The position numbers were made by a program, and so were the translations under genes. A model generated the notes under the pieces. That model did no database searches. It was not told the DNA's origin and worked only from the letters and a program-made list of their open reading frames with translations. From Atlantibacter sp. RC6 (GTDB lineage: Bacteria > Pseudomonadota > Gammaproteobacteria > Enterobacterales > Enterobacteriaceae), in contig NZ_JACHZE010000002.1 of the NCBI RefSeq assembly GCF_014193285.1, positions 555,559 through 619,558 on the forward strand: a DNA stretch of 64,000 nucleotides, in the 5' to 3' direction. Shown here one piece after another: positions 50,904 to 60,904 of the stretch; the first letter of the stretch is position 1; each line of letters starts with the position of its first letter.

Positions 50904-52532
50904 CTATTCATCGCGTTCGTCATCATCATCCGGCTGTTCCAGCACGCTGTAAGCCACCGAACAAAACAGCGAGTTCAGACGTTTCATATCGCCCAGCAGA
51001 CCGAGATGCAACGAGCTGGTTTCGATGCTTTGCACGTTTTGTTGATGCAGCCGATTAACGTGCGCATGGGCGTAACGGCGGTTCATGATCCGGAAGCGGT
51101 GCTTGTTGCGCCGCAGGCGACGGGCGCTGGCCACATCGGCAGAGAAAAACACCGACAGCGCCAGCTTCAGGTTGCTGGTCAGTTGCCCCAGCAGGTTATC
51201 CAGTTCTTCCAGCCCGGCAGGGGAAAACGCGCGCCGCGCCGCCAGGGATTTATCCGCCACTTCGCTGCCCATACGCTCGAGGATTTCAGCAGCTTGCTGA
51301 AGGTTAAGCGACATTTCGATGATTTCCGCCCAGCGCTTCGACTCCTCTTCGGCCAGATCCTCTTTCGGCATTTGCGCCAGGTAGAGTTTGATGGCGATAT
51401 GCAGGACTTCCACGTCGTCCGCCAGCTTACGCAGCTCTTTCTCCTGACGCGGCTCGCCGTGCATCACTTTGCTCCACAGTTCGAGCATCTGCTCCAGGGC
51501 ATCCCCCATGCGCAGGGTTTCACGCGCGGCATTCGCCAGGCCCAGCGCGGGGGTATCCAGCGCGGTGCGGTCGAGATGTTTCGGCTTCAGGCGCATATCC
51601 AGTTCCGGCGCGTCGGCGATCACCCGCCGGCAGAAGCGCGCCATCGGCCCGGTAAAAGGCACCATCACGATGCAGCGGATCAGGTTGTAGAAGACGTGGA
51701 AATAGATCACCAGCTCCGAATCAGGCAGCGGCAGTTTTTGCATCACGTCCGCCAGCACATGGACAAAAGGCAACACCAGCAAACTGCCCACCAGCTTAAA
51801 CAGCAGGCTTCCCAGCGCCACGCGGCGGGCGTTAGGGGTCGCGGTACCGTTGTTGAGCATCGCCAGAATGCCGGAACCGAGGTTCGCGCCAATCACCAGG
51901 CACAACGCCACGTCGAAGGAGATCACGCCGGTGGCGGCGAAGGTGGCGGTAAGCAGGACCGCTGCAAGGCTGGAGTAACTGATCACCGCGAACATCGCGC
52001 CAATCAACGCATCCAGCAAAATATCGCCGGTCAGCGACGCGAAGATGACTTTCACGCCGGACGCCTCGGTAATCGGCGTCATGGCCTGGACGATCAGTTC
52101 CAGCGCCAGCAAAATCAAGCCAAGCCCGATGGATACCCGCCCCAGTTGCCCGACGCGGCTCTGTTTGCGGCTTAAGAAGAACACCACCCCGAGAAAGATC
52201 AGCAGCGGCGAAACCCATGACAGGTCGAAGGTCAGGATACGCGCCATCAAGGCGGTCCCCACATCGGCTCCCAGCACAATCACCAGCGCAGGGGCCAGCG
52301 CCACCAGGTCCTGGGCAACGAACGACGTCACCAGCATGGTGGTGGCATTACTGCTTTGAACCAGCGCGGTGACGCCAATGCCCGCGCAGAAGGCGAGCGG
52401 TTTTTTCTCGACACTCCGGCTGAGTACGCTACGAAGCCGCGCACCGTACACGCGCATTACGCCGGTGCGCACGATATGCGTGCCCCACACCAGCAGCGCC
52501 ACTGCCGAAAGCAGGTGCAAAAGTGTTAACAC
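50904..52532 (-). CDS. yjbB: Na+/phosphate cotransporter family protein YjbB
   Basis: The protein has 542 residues, against 543 in E. coli. The N-terminal membrane part, about 1-300, has the duplicated PNaS pattern around GVTALVQSSNATTMLVTSF and a second LVIGANLGSGILAMLNN. A PhoU-like helical C-terminal domain follows at about 340-520. E. coli YjbB exports phosphate, lowering its internal level when poly-P metabolism is disturbed. It starts with GTG at 52532 behind AAGGAGAAACT. It is transcribed away from metH across a 436-bp gap. Confidence 0.94.
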   Translation of the reverse strand: MLTLLHLLSAVALLVWGTHIVRTGVMRVYGARLRSVLSRSVEKKPLAFCAGIGVTALVQSSNATTMLVTSFVAQDLVALAPALVIVLGADVGTALMARILTFDLSWVSPLLIFLGVVFFLSRKQSRVGQLGRVSIGLGLILLALELIVQAMTPITEASGVKVIFASLTGDILLDALIGAMFAVISYSSLAAVLLTATFAATGVISFDVALCLVIGANLGSGILAMLNNGTATPNARRVALGSLLFKLVGSLLVLPFVHVLADVMQKLPLPDSELVIYFHVFYNLIRCIVMVPFTGPMARFCRRVIADAPELDMRLKPKHLDRTALDTPALGLANAARETLRMGDALEQMLELWSKVMHGEPRQEKELRKLADDVEVLHIAIKLYLAQMPKEDLAEEESKRWAEIIEMSLNLQQAAEILERMGSEVADKSLAARRAFSPAGLEELDNLLGQLTSNLKLALSVFFSADVASARRLRRNKHRFRIMNRRYAHAHVNRLHQQNVQSIETSSLHLGLLGDMKRLNSLFCSVAYSVLEQPDDDDERDE

Positions 52533-52749
52533 AGTTTCTCCTTCTCGTTATGGTTCCCTGGGGCCAACCCGTTTGCCTGCCGTACTGCCTGCGAATGGGC
52601 ATCACAAAAGGGCTAACCCCTGTCTCAGTATAAGGGGATTACTGTAAGAAAGAGACAAGGCGCCGTGATGGCGCCCTGTATGTTGTAAATAAAAATGACA
52701 TTTTGATGACAGCGACAGCTTTTACTTCCAACCAGCGGAGTGACTGACC
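52533..52749. other. Intergenic region between yjbB and the metH repeats
   Basis: About 217 bp, carrying a GGCGCC-GTGAT-GGCGCC hairpin (52659-52675) and AT-rich DNA nearer yjbB that should carry the yjbB promoter. No other named element was seen. Confidence 0.5.
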
Positions 52750-52862
52750 GTCGGCGGCGCAGCCAGTTTGAACACGGACAGCGCGCAGTGACAGGAGCGT
52801 ACACGCAGTACGTGACTGTCACGAGCACTGCCCAGGTTCAAAATGGCAAGTAAGCCAGGTCA
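52750..52862. repeat. Intergenic palindromic repeat, copy A
   Basis: A 113-bp unit begins GTCGGCGGCGCAGCCAG and ends AAGCCAGGTCA. It includes AGCGCGCAGTGACA, GTACACGCAGTACGTGAC and TGTCACGAGCACTGCCCAG; GTGACA and TGTCAC can pair across the GTACACGCAGTAC region. Similar GGACAGCGCGCAGTGACA/CACGAGCACTGCCC motifs are familiar intergenic repeats of Enterobacteriaceae, but I cannot name the family with certainty. Copy B follows directly. Confidence 0.8.
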
Positions 52863-52971
52863 GTCGGCGCAGCCAGATTGTGCGCGGACAGCGCGCAGTG
52901 ACAGAGCGTACACGCAGTACGTGACTGTCACGAGCACTGCCCAGGTTCAAAATGGCAAGTAAGCCAGGTCA
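52863..52971. repeat. Intergenic palindromic repeat, copy B (contains the metH stop codon)
   Basis: This 109-bp unit is nearly identical to copy A; it differs mainly in a short segment after GCAGCCAG (ATTGTGCGC for TTTGAACAC) and by a few lost bases. It ends exactly at 52971, where the last three bases are the metH stop codon in reverse. Copies A and B are direct tandem repeats with no spacer. They probably fold as hairpins in the metH 3' untranslated RNA. Confidence 0.85.
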
Positions 52972-55900
52972 GTCGGCGTCGTAGCCAAGGTTCGGCGCCA
53001 ACCACCGCTCCACTTCGCTCACGCTCATCCCCTTACGCCGCGCGTAGTCCTCAATCTGATCCTTTTGCAGTTGCGCTACCGCGAAGTACTTACTGTCGGG
53101 ATGGCTAAAGTACCAGCCGGAGACCGACGCCCCCGGCCACATGGCAAAGGATTCGGTGAGTTTCATGCCGATGCGGGTTTCCACATCCAGCAACTGCCAG
53201 ATGGTGGCCTTCTCGGTATGCTCCGGGCAGGCCGGATAACCCGGCGCAGGGCGGATGCCCTGGTAGTTTTCACGGATCAGCTCCTCGTTGCTGAGGTTCT
53301 CATTGGCGGCGTAACCCCAGTAGACCTTACGTACCCGCTCATGCAGATACTCGGCGAACGCTTCAGCCAGACGGTCGGCCACCGCTTTGACCATGATCTT
53401 ATTGTAATCATCGTGCTGCGCTTCATACGCTTCGGCGAGGGCGTCCTCTTCCAGCCCGCCGGTTACCGCAAACGCGCCCAGATAATCCGCTTTGCCGCTC
53501 AGTTTCGGCGCAACGAAATCCGCCAGGCAGTAGTTAGCAAAACCGACTTTTTCGGTTTGCTGGCGCAGATGACGGCTGACCGCCAGCACGTGAGTGCGGG
53601 TTTCATCACGGTAGACTTCAATGTCGTCGCCCACGCGGTTGGCCGGGAACAGCCCCACCACGCCACGCGGATTCAGCGATTTGTCGGCGCTGAGCTGGTC
53701 GAGCATATCATTGGCGTCTTTGAACAGGCGCTTCGCCTCTTCGCCAACGATTTCATCTTCCATAATGCGCGGATATTTACCAGCCAGCGACCAGGTCATA
53801 AAGAACGGCGTCCAGTCGATATAGTTACGCAGGGTTTCGATGCTGGCCGTCACCTCCTGCACGCCCAGCCGGTGGGCCACCGGCGGCGTGTAGCTTTCCC
53901 AGTCGAATGCCAGATCGTTTTCACGCGCGGCCTGCAACGTGACCGGCGGGGTGCGTGGTTTTTTACGGCCATGCTGAACACGCACGGTGTCGTACTCTTT
54001 ACGCGTGCGCGCCACAAAATCGTCACGCAGCGTATCAGACAGCAGCGACGATACCACGCCCACGGTACGCGAGGCGTTCTGTACGTAAACCGTCGGGCCG
54101 CTGTAGTTCTGTTCAATTTTCACCGCGGTATGCGCTTTGGAGGTGGTCGCGCCGCCGATCAGCAACGGCAGCGTAAAGCCCTGGCGCTCCATCTCTTTGG
54201 CAACGTTGACCATCTCATCCAGCGACGGGGTGATCAGCCCGGAAAGCCCGATGATATCGGCATTCACTTCGCGCGCGGTTTTGAGGATTTTATCGGTCGG
54301 CACCATCACGCCAAGGTCGATGATTTCGTAGTTATTACACTGCAACACCACACCGACGATGTTTTTACCGATGTCGTGAACGTCGCCTTTCACCGTCGCC
54401 AGCACGATTTTGCCGTTGCTTTTGCCCTGCTCTTTACTGGCGTTGATAAAGGGTTCGAGATAGGCCACTGCCTGCTTCATCACGCGCGCGGATTTCACCA
54501 CCTGCGGCAGGAACATTTTCCCTTCGCCAAACAGATCGCCCACCACGTTCATGCCCGCCATCAGCGGCCCTTCGATGACTTCAATCGGGCGCGCCGCCTG
54601 CTGGCGCGCCTGTTCGGTATCGTCTTCGATAAATTCGGTGATACCTTTCACCAGCGAGTACTCGAGACGCTTCGCCACGTCCCAACTGCGCCACTCGGCC
54701 TGCTGGGCGTTTGCGGCATCGTCACCTTTACTGCCACGGTATTTTTCCGCCAGCTCCAGTAAACGCTCGGTGCCGTCTTCGCGACGGTTAAGGATCACGT
54801 CTTCCACCGCATCACGCAGTTCTGCGGGCAGATCGTCATAAATCGCCAGTTGCCCGGCGTTGACGATGCCCATGTCCATACCGTTGCGAATGGCGTAGTA
54901 AAGGAACACGGCGTGAATGGCTTCACGCACCGGGTCGTTGCCGCGGAACGAGAACGACACGTTGGATACACCGCCGGAGATCATGGCATGCGGCAGTTCG
55001 CGCTTGATGTCTTCACACGCGCCGATAAAGTCCTGGGCGTAGTTGTTGTGCTCTTCAATCCCCGTCGCCACGGCGAAGATATTGGGGTCGAAAATAATGT
55101 CTTCCGGCGGGAAGCCGACTTCTTCAGTAAGAATTTTGTAGGCCCGGCGGCAGATCTCGATTTTGCGCTCACGGGTATCGGCCTGGCCGACTTCGTCAAA
55201 CGCCATCACCACCATGGCCGCGCCGTAGCGGCGCACCAGCTTCGCGTGATGGATAAAGGTGTCAACGCCCTCTTTCATGGAGATCGAGTTCACGATGCCT
55301 TTACCCTGAATGCACTGTAAGCCTTTCTCAATCACGTCCCATTTCGAGGAGTCGATCATGATCGGCACGCGGGCGATATCCGGCTCACCGGCAATCAGGT
55401 TCAGGAAACGCACCATCGCCGCTTCGGCGTCGAGCATCCCTTCATCCATATTAATGTCGATGATTTGCGCGCCGTTCTCCACCTGCTGTAACGCCACTTC
55501 CAGCGCTTCGCTGTATTTTTCTTCTTTAATCAGGCGCTTGAATTTGGCGGAGCCGGTAACGTTAGTGCGCTCGCCCACGTTGACGAACAGGCTGTCCGCG
55601 CCGATGTTGAGCGGCTCAAGACCGGAAAGACGGCAGGCCACCGGGATCGTCGGCAGTTTACGCGGCGCAACGCCTTCCACGGCTTTGCTCATGGCGGCAA
55701 TGTGCGCAGGCGTGGTGCCACAGCAGCCGCCGACGATGTTTAAGAAGCCCGCCTGCGCCCACTCGCCGATTTGCGCCGCCATCACGTCGGCATCTAAATC
55801 GTATTCGCCGAAGGCGTTTGGCAGACCGGCGTTGGGGTGCGCGGTGACATAGCATTCGGCCACACGCGACAGTTCCGCCACGTACTGGCGCAGCTCGTCC

Positions 55901-56652
55901 GGACCCAGCGCGCAGTTCAGGCCGAACGACAGCGCATCGGCATGGCGCAGGGAGTTATAGAACGCTTCGGTAGTTTGCCCGGACAGAGTACGGCCCGACG
56001 CATCGGTAATGGTGCCCGAAATCATGATTGGCAAATCAACGCCCAGCGCTTCAAACTCGCTTTTCACCGCGAAAATCGCGGCTTTGGCGTTAAGAGTGTC
56101 GAACACGGTTTCAATCAGGATCAGATCCGCGCCGCCTTCCACCAGCGCGCGGGTCGACTCGCGATAGGCGTCCACCAGTTGGTTAAAGCTGACGTTACGA
56201 TACGCCGGATCGTTAACGTCCGGAGAAATCGACGCGGTGCGGTTAGTCGGGCCGAGCACCCCGGCGACATAGCGCGGTTTTTCCGGCGTGCGCGCGGTCC
56301 ACTCATCGGCACAGGCGCGCGCCAGCTTTGCGGCCTCGTAATTAATCTCCGCCGACAGCGATTCCATGTGGTAATCAGCCATGGCGATGGTGGTGGCGTT
56401 GAAGGTGTTGGTTTCAACAATGTCTGCGCCCGCTTCGAAATAGGCGTAGTGGATCGCAGCGATGGTTTCCGGTTTCGTGAGGACCAGCAGGTCGTTGTTG
56501 CCTTTTAAATCAGACGGCCAGTCGGCGAAACGCGCGCCGCGATAGTCCGCTTCCTCCAGACGGTAGCTCTGGATCATGGTCCCCATACCGCCGTCCAGCA
56601 CCAGAATACGTTCATTCAACTGCTGTAGCAGTTTTTCTCTATTGTTAGTCAC
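52969..56652 (-). CDS. metH: Cobalamin-dependent methionine synthase MetH
   Basis: MetH transfers a methyl group from methyltetrahydrofolate to homocysteine through methylcobalamin. It has 1227 residues, the E. coli length. The homocysteine/zinc barrel, about 1-330, has [10 protein letters not shown] with two zinc cysteines. The folate barrel, about 350-620, has [15 protein letters not shown]. The cobalamin domain, about 650-900, has the lower-ligand His in DVHDIGKN. The reactivation (AdoMet) domain fills the C-terminus. The start is GTG at 56652 behind GGGAGTAAGA, like E. coli. It is divergent from iclR. A clear MetR box was not found. It ends at a tandem repeat. Confidence 0.98.
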   Translation of the reverse strand: MTNNREKLLQQLNERILVLDGGMGTMIQSYRLEEADYRGARFADWPSDLKGNNDLLVLTKPETIAAIHYAYFEAGADIVETNTFNATTIAMADYHMESLSAEINYEAAKLARACADEWTARTPEKPRYVAGVLGPTNRTASISPDVNDPAYRNVSFNQLVDAYRESTRALVEGGADLILIETVFDTLNAKAAIFAVKSEFEALGVDLPIMISGTITDASGRTLSGQTTEAFYNSLRHADALSFGLNCALGPDELRQYVAELSRVAECYVTAHPNAGLPNAFGEYDLDADVMAAQIGEWAQAGFLNIVGGCCGTTPAHIAAMSKAVEGVAPRKLPTIPVACRLSGLEPLNIGADSLFVNVGERTNVTGSAKFKRLIKEEKYSEALEVALQQVENGAQIIDINMDEGMLDAEAAMVRFLNLIAGEPDIARVPIMIDSSKWDVIEKGLQCIQGKGIVNSISMKEGVDTFIHHAKLVRRYGAAMVVMAFDEVGQADTRERKIEICRRAYKILTEEVGFPPEDIIFDPNIFAVATGIEEHNNYAQDFIGACEDIKRELPHAMISGGVSNVSFSFRGNDPVREAIHAVFLYYAIRNGMDMGIVNAGQLAIYDDLPAELRDAVEDVILNRREDGTERLLELAEKYRGSKGDDAANAQQAEWRSWDVAKRLEYSLVKGITEFIEDDTEQARQQAARPIEVIEGPLMAGMNVVGDLFGEGKMFLPQVVKSARVMKQAVAYLEPFINASKEQGKSNGKIVLATVKGDVHDIGKNIVGVVLQCNNYEIIDLGVMVPTDKILKTAREVNADIIGLSGLITPSLDEMVNVAKEMERQGFTLPLLIGGATTSKAHTAVKIEQNYSGPTVYVQNASRTVGVVSSLLSDTLRDDFVARTRKEYDTVRVQHGRKKPRTPPVTLQAARENDLAFDWESYTPPVAHRLGVQEVTASIETLRNYIDWTPFFMTWSLAGKYPRIMEDEIVGEEAKRLFKDANDMLDQLSADKSLNPRGVVGLFPANRVGDDIEVYRDETRTHVLAVSRHLRQQTEKVGFANYCLADFVAPKLSGKADYLGAFAVTGGLEEDALAEAYEAQHDDYNKIMVKAVADRLAEAFAEYLHERVRKVYWGYAANENLSNEELIRENYQGIRPAPGYPACPEHTEKATIWQLLDVETRIGMKLTESFAMWPGASVSGWYFSHPDSKYFAVAQLQKDQIEDYARRKGMSVSEVERWLAPNLGYDAD

Positions 56653-56894
56653 TCTTACTCCCGGATCGTTATTCAGCCCTGTCAGGCCATGCGCTCATAC
56701 TGGCACACTCGGCCCGAGGCGAAAAGTCACAGGATGGCAACATGAGAGATGTTCATTCATAAAACGCGCCAACTGTGCTGATTTCCTGAAAATTAGTGCT
56801 TTTGAGGGGAACTCATCCGATCAGTTTTTCCAGGGTTGCATTATACTCAAATAAAACGAAAACTATTTCCACGATACAGAAAAAGGAGACACCC

Positions 56895-57731
56895 ATGGTT
56901 GCCGCCGTTCCCGTTAAACGTGGAAAAAAACCTCGCGCCGCCGCTGCGGCTCCTGCGCCCCAGGCTACCGGCCAGGTACAATCGCTGACGCGTGGGCTGA
57001 AGCTCCTTGAATGGATTGCCGAATCGCACGGCAGCGTGGCGCTAACGGAGCTCGCTCAACAGGCCGGGCTGCCCAATTCCACCACCCACCGCCTGCTGAC
57101 GACCATGCAGCAGCTTGGCTTTGTCCGCCAGGTGGGGGATTTAGGTCACTGGTCGATTGGCGCGCATGCCTTTATCGTCGGCAGCAGCTTCCTGCAAAGC
57201 CGCAATTTGCTGGCGATTGTGCACCCGATGCTGCGCAAACTGATGGAAGCTTCTGGTGAGACCGTCAACCTGGCCGTACTGGACCAGAGCGATCATCAGG
57301 CGATTATTATCGACCAGGTTCAGTGTACTCAGTTGATGCGTATGTCCGCCCCTATCGGCGGCAAACTGCCGATGCACGCTTCCGGCGCAGGCAAAGCCTT
57401 TCTGGCGCAGCTCCCTGAAGATGATGTTACTGCGCTACTGCACCGCAAAGGGCTGCATGCCTATACCCACGCCACGCTGGTTTCCCCGGCCCATCTGAAA
57501 GACGATTTGGCGCAAACCCGCAAACGCGGTTACTCGTTCGACGACGAAGAACATGCGCTGGGCTTACGCTGCGTGGCGTCATGCATTTACGACGAGCACC
57601 ACCAGCCTTTTGCGGCGATTTCTATCTCCGGCCCGATTTCCCGTATTACCGATGACCGGGTAACCGAGCTGGGCGCGATGGCCATCAAAGCGGCGAAAGA
57701 CGTGACGCTGGCTTACGGCGGCGTGCGTTAA
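56895..57731 (+). CDS. iclR: Glyoxylate-bypass repressor IclR
   Basis: IclR represses aceBAK in the absence of acetate or fatty acids; glyoxylate and pyruvate act as effectors in E. coli. It has 278 residues, against 274 in E. coli, with an Ala/Pro-rich basic N-terminus (VKRGKKPRAAAAAPAPQ). The winged helix contains SVALTELAQQAGLPNSTTHR. The GAF-like effector domain, about 95-270, contains MSAPIGGKLPMHASGAGKAF. I chose the ATG at 56895, preceded by AAAAGGAGACACCC; an upstream open frame of 33 codons overlaps the promoter. It converges on aceK, 19 bp apart, over a shared GCCTCCTG inverted repeat. Confidence 0.97.
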   Translation: MVAAVPVKRGKKPRAAAAAPAPQATGQVQSLTRGLKLLEWIAESHGSVALTELAQQAGLPNSTTHRLLTTMQQLGFVRQVGDLGHWSIGAHAFIVGSSFLQSRNLLAIVHPMLRKLMEASGETVNLAVLDQSDHQAIIIDQVQCTQLMRMSAPIGGKLPMHASGAGKAFLAQLPEDDVTALLHRKGLHAYTHATLVSPAHLKDDLAQTRKRGYSFDDEEHALGLRCVASCIYDEHHQPFAAISISGPISRITDDRVTELGAMAIKAAKDVTLAYGGVR

Positions 57732-57750
57732 AAACGATACCGCCTCCTGT

Positions 57751-59502
57751 TCAGGAGGCGGCAATATCGGCTGACTGGCGCGCATAGCGCTGGCAAAAGC
57801 GCTGTCGCCGTCGATAGGCATACACATCTTCCACGTGACCGTGACGAATACGCTCCTGTAACGCACGCCAGTACTCCGCCTGGAACAGCTCGGCATGCAT
57901 CTCCTCAAATAGCGGTTTGATGCGCGGATCGGCGCACAACCAGTGGCGGAACTCTTCCGGGAACACATCTCCCGGCGCGACGCTGTACCACGGCTCCGAC
58001 GCCATTTCATCTTCCGGGTAGCGCGGCGGCGGAATATCGCGGAAATTCACCTCGGTCATGTAGCAAATTTCATCGTAATCATAAAACACCACCCGGCCAT
58101 GACGGGTAACGCCGAAGTTTTTAAACAGCATATCGCCGGGGAAAATATTGGCGGCAGCCAGCTGGCGGATGGCGTTACCGTACTCTTCGATGGCGTCGCG
58201 TAGCTGTTGGCCCTGCGCCTGTTCCAGCCAGATATTCAGCGGCACCATCCGCCGTTCGATATACAGGTGGCGAATGGCGATCTTATCGCCCAGGTCAGTG
58301 ATTTTCTGCGGCGCTTCCTGCAACAGCAGCGTCATCAGCGCCGGATCGATCTGGCGTTTTTCCAGCACGAAATTTTCGAACTCCTGGGTATCCGCCATGC
58401 GCCCGACGCGGTCGTGCTCCTTCACCAACTGGTAACAGGCGCGCACGTGGGCTTCGTCCATCTCTTTCTGCGGGGCGAATTTATCTTTAATAACCTTGAA
58501 CACCCGGTCGAAGCCAGGCAGCGTGAACACCAGCATCACCATGCCGCGAATGCCCGGCGCTTCGATAAACTGCTCGTTGCTCTGGGCAAGGTAGTTCAGG
58601 TATTCACGGTAGCTTTCGGTTTTGCCATGTTTCTGGCAGCCAATCGCCATATACAGTTCGGCGGTGGTTTTGCCAGGTAAGATCTCGCGCAGCCACTCCA
58701 CCAGCGCAGCGGGCAGCGGCGCGTACACCATAAAGTAGGAGCGCGCGAAGCCGAACACGATGCTGGCTTCCGCCGAGCGGGTTAAGCAGGTATCGATAAA
58801 CAACTCGCCTTCATTGCTGCGGTGGATCGGTAACAGAAACGGCAGCGTACCGGACGGCAGCACCAGTTTTGCCACCAGCCAGGCCGCTTTGTTACGGTAA
58901 AACAGTTCGTTAGCGACCTGTAAATGCACTTTATCCAGCATCTCCTCGCCCAGCGTTTCGGTGAGGTGATTGATGATGTAACCCACGTCGCGGTCCAGAT
59001 CCTGCCAGGGCAGACGCAGCGGCAAATCTTTTAATAACCGGGTGAGCAGCGCGGGCCAGCCCTGTTTCGGGTAAAAGTCTTTCGCCAGCGGACGGGGGAT
59101 GGTGCGAAACCGGCGTTCCGGCTGGGAGCTGAAAATAAACAGCCGTTCCGGCGTCAGAGACTGATGATCGAACAGCCGACAGTAAACGGAGTTAAAGAAG
59201 CTTTCGGCAATCTCGAAACGGGGGTAGTCAGGCAACAGCTCGGTATAGTGCTTTTTGACCTGCAATAAAAAGTCGGCGTCGGTGCTTTTGCCATTGGTGA
59301 TGCAGCGCAGCTGCTCAACCACCAGGCCGACGTGATGGTCGTACAGATGGATACGCTTTTTCATGGCCTGCTGCACAGCTTGCCAGTCTGCCTGCTCGAA
59401 ACGCTGCTGCGCCCCGGAGGTCACTTCCAGAAAACGGCCATACTGCGCGTCAAACCCTTGCAGGATGGTTTGCGCGATCAACAGTTCCAGCCCACGCGGC
59501 AT
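57751..59502 (-). CDS. aceK: Isocitrate dehydrogenase kinase/phosphatase AceK
   Basis: AceK phosphorylates isocitrate dehydrogenase to divert carbon into the glyoxylate bypass, and reverses this. It has 583 residues, a little longer than E. coli because of its C-terminal end ([16 protein letters not shown]). The regulatory N-terminal domain has [20 protein letters not shown]. The kinase domain has the ATP-binding region ...[17 protein letters not shown] and catalytic [13 protein letters not shown] chose the ATG at 59502, behind GGAGAGTGCT, giving [11 protein letters not shown] like E. coli. It is last in aceBAK, 55 bp after aceA across a stem-loop. Confidence 0.96.
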   Translation of the reverse strand: MPRGLELLIAQTILQGFDAQYGRFLEVTSGAQQRFEQADWQAVQQAMKKRIHLYDHHVGLVVEQLRCITNGKSTDADFLLQVKKHYTELLPDYPRFEIAESFFNSVYCRLFDHQSLTPERLFIFSSQPERRFRTIPRPLAKDFYPKQGWPALLTRLLKDLPLRLPWQDLDRDVGYIINHLTETLGEEMLDKVHLQVANELFYRNKAAWLVAKLVLPSGTLPFLLPIHRSNEGELFIDTCLTRSAEASIVFGFARSYFMVYAPLPAALVEWLREILPGKTTAELYMAIGCQKHGKTESYREYLNYLAQSNEQFIEAPGIRGMVMLVFTLPGFDRVFKVIKDKFAPQKEMDEAHVRACYQLVKEHDRVGRMADTQEFENFVLEKRQIDPALMTLLLQEAPQKITDLGDKIAIRHLYIERRMVPLNIWLEQAQGQQLRDAIEEYGNAIRQLAAANIFPGDMLFKNFGVTRHGRVVFYDYDEICYMTEVNFRDIPPPRYPEDEMASEPWYSVAPGDVFPEEFRHWLCADPRIKPLFEEMHAELFQAEYWRALQERIRHGHVEDVYAYRRRQRFCQRYARQSADIAAS

Positions 59503-59523
59503 AGCACTCTCCATCAGGTGGAT

Positions 59524-59547
59524 GCCCTCTCCCGTTGGGAAGAGGGC
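59524..59547 (-). repeat. Stem-loop between aceA and aceK
   Basis: GCCCTCT and AGAGGGC arms extended by CCC/GGG form a strong hairpin in the gap. In E. coli hairpins at this junction account for much lower aceK than aceA expression. The same role is likely here. Confidence 0.75.
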
Positions 59548-59557
59548 GTCGGGCTTA

Positions 59558-60865
59558 TCAGAATTGCGACTCTTCCGTCGAACCGGTCAGGGCCGTGACC
59601 GATGAAGTCCCGCCCTGGATGATGGTAGTGACTTTATCGAAGTAGCCAGTGCCCACTTCCTGCTGATGAGAAACGAAGGTGTACCCTTCTTTCGCGGCGG
59701 CGAATTCCGGTTCCTGCACGCGTTCCACGTAATGCTTCATGCCCTCGCCCTGCGCATAGGCGTGCGCCAGGTTGAACATGTTGAACCACATGCTGTGGAT
59801 GCCCGCCAGCGTAATGAACTGGTACTTGTAGCCCATATCCGACAGTTCCTGCTGGAAGGTCGCGATGGTGTTGTCATCGAGGTTTTTCTTCCAGTTAAAT
59901 GACGGCGAACAGTTGTAGGCCAGCAGCTTGCCGGGGAATTTGGCATGGATAGCCTCGGCAAAGCGGCGCGCCTGGTCCAGGTCCGGCTTCGAGGTTTCGC
60001 ACCACACCAGATCGGCATACGGCGCGTAGGCCAGCCCACGGCTAATGGCCTGCTCAATGCCCGCATGAGTGCGGAAGAAGCCTTCCGAGGTGCGCTCACC
60101 GGAGATAAATTCGCGGTCGTATTCGTCGCAGTCGGAGGTGATCAGGTCTGCGGCATCGGCGTCGGTGCGGGCGATCAGCAGCGTCGGTACGCCCATCACG
60201 TCGGCAGCCAGGCGCGCGGCAACCAGCTTCTGGATAGCTTCCTGAGTCGGCACCAGCACTTTACCGCCCATGTGTCCGCACTTCTTCACCGAGGCCAGTT
60301 GATCTTCGAAGTGAACAGCCGCTGCACCGGCTTCAATCATCGATTTCATCAGTTCAAAGGCGTTCAGCACGCCGCCAAATCCGGCTTCGGCATCCGCCAC
60401 GATCGGCAGGAAGTAGTCAACATAGCGCGCATCGCCTGGCTCAATATTAGAGGCCCACTGGATCTGATCCGCGCGACGGAAGGTGTTGTTGATCCGCTCG
60501 ACCACCGCCGGGACCGAGTTGGCCGGATACAGCGATTGATCCGGGTACATGCTGGAGGCCAGGTTAGCATCTGCGGCCACCTGCCAACCGGAAAGGTAAA
60601 TCGCCTCGATGCCCGCCTTCGCCTGCTGTAACGCCTGGCCGCCGGTCAGCGCGCCGAGGCTGTTCACGTAGCCCTTTTTCGCTTCGCCATGCAGCAAACG
60701 CCACATTTTAGCGGCACCCAGCTGCGCCAGGGTGCATTCCGGGTTAACCGAACCGCGCAGTTTCACCACCTCTTCCGCGCTGTACGGGCGCGTGATCCCT
60801 TCCCAACGCGCCTGTTTCCACTCTTGTTCTAATTGTTCAATTTGTTGGGTACGAGTTGTAGTCAT
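59558..60865 (-). CDS. aceA: Isocitrate lyase AceA
   Basis: AceA cleaves isocitrate to succinate and glyoxylate in the glyoxylate bypass. It has 435 residues, against 434 in E. coli. The catalytic cysteine lies in [14 protein letters not shown], and [11 protein letters not shown] is the other active-site block. I chose the ATG at 60865 ([11 protein letters not shown]), preceded by GGAGCATCTGCAC; an ATG five codons upstream lacks a ribosome site. It lies 39 bp after aceB in the aceBAK operon. Confidence 0.97.
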   Translation of the reverse strand: MTTTRTQQIEQLEQEWKQARWEGITRPYSAEEVVKLRGSVNPECTLAQLGAAKMWRLLHGEAKKGYVNSLGALTGGQALQQAKAGIEAIYLSGWQVAADANLASSMYPDQSLYPANSVPAVVERINNTFRRADQIQWASNIEPGDARYVDYFLPIVADAEAGFGGVLNAFELMKSMIEAGAAAVHFEDQLASVKKCGHMGGKVLVPTQEAIQKLVAARLAADVMGVPTLLIARTDADAADLITSDCDEYDREFISGERTSEGFFRTHAGIEQAISRGLAYAPYADLVWCETSKPDLDQARRFAEAIHAKFPGKLLAYNCSPSFNWKKNLDDNTIATFQQELSDMGYKYQFITLAGIHSMWFNMFNLAHAYAQGEGMKHYVERVQEPEFAAAKEGYTFVSHQQEVGTGYFDKVTTIIQGGTSSVTALTGSTEESQF

Positions 60866-60904
60866 GTGCAGATGCTCCATAGGGTAGTTGTTATTAAGGG
60901 TTAA

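Noticed and set aside
50880..52175. A 431-codon open frame on the plus strand
   Set aside because: Antisense to yjbB; the product is rich in Gln/His/Arg with no domain pattern and no ribosome site.
52750..52971. Repeat pair as a CRISPR array
   Set aside because: Only two long, directly abutting copies without spacers and no cas genes.
53065..54762. A 565-codon open frame on the plus strand
   Set aside because: It lies wholly antisense to metH and reflects codon bias of the real gene; its product is low-complexity, Arg/His-rich and has no family features.
56653..56894. MetR box between metH and iclR
   Set aside because: No TGAA-N5-TTCA palindrome was found; only loose matches near 56755.
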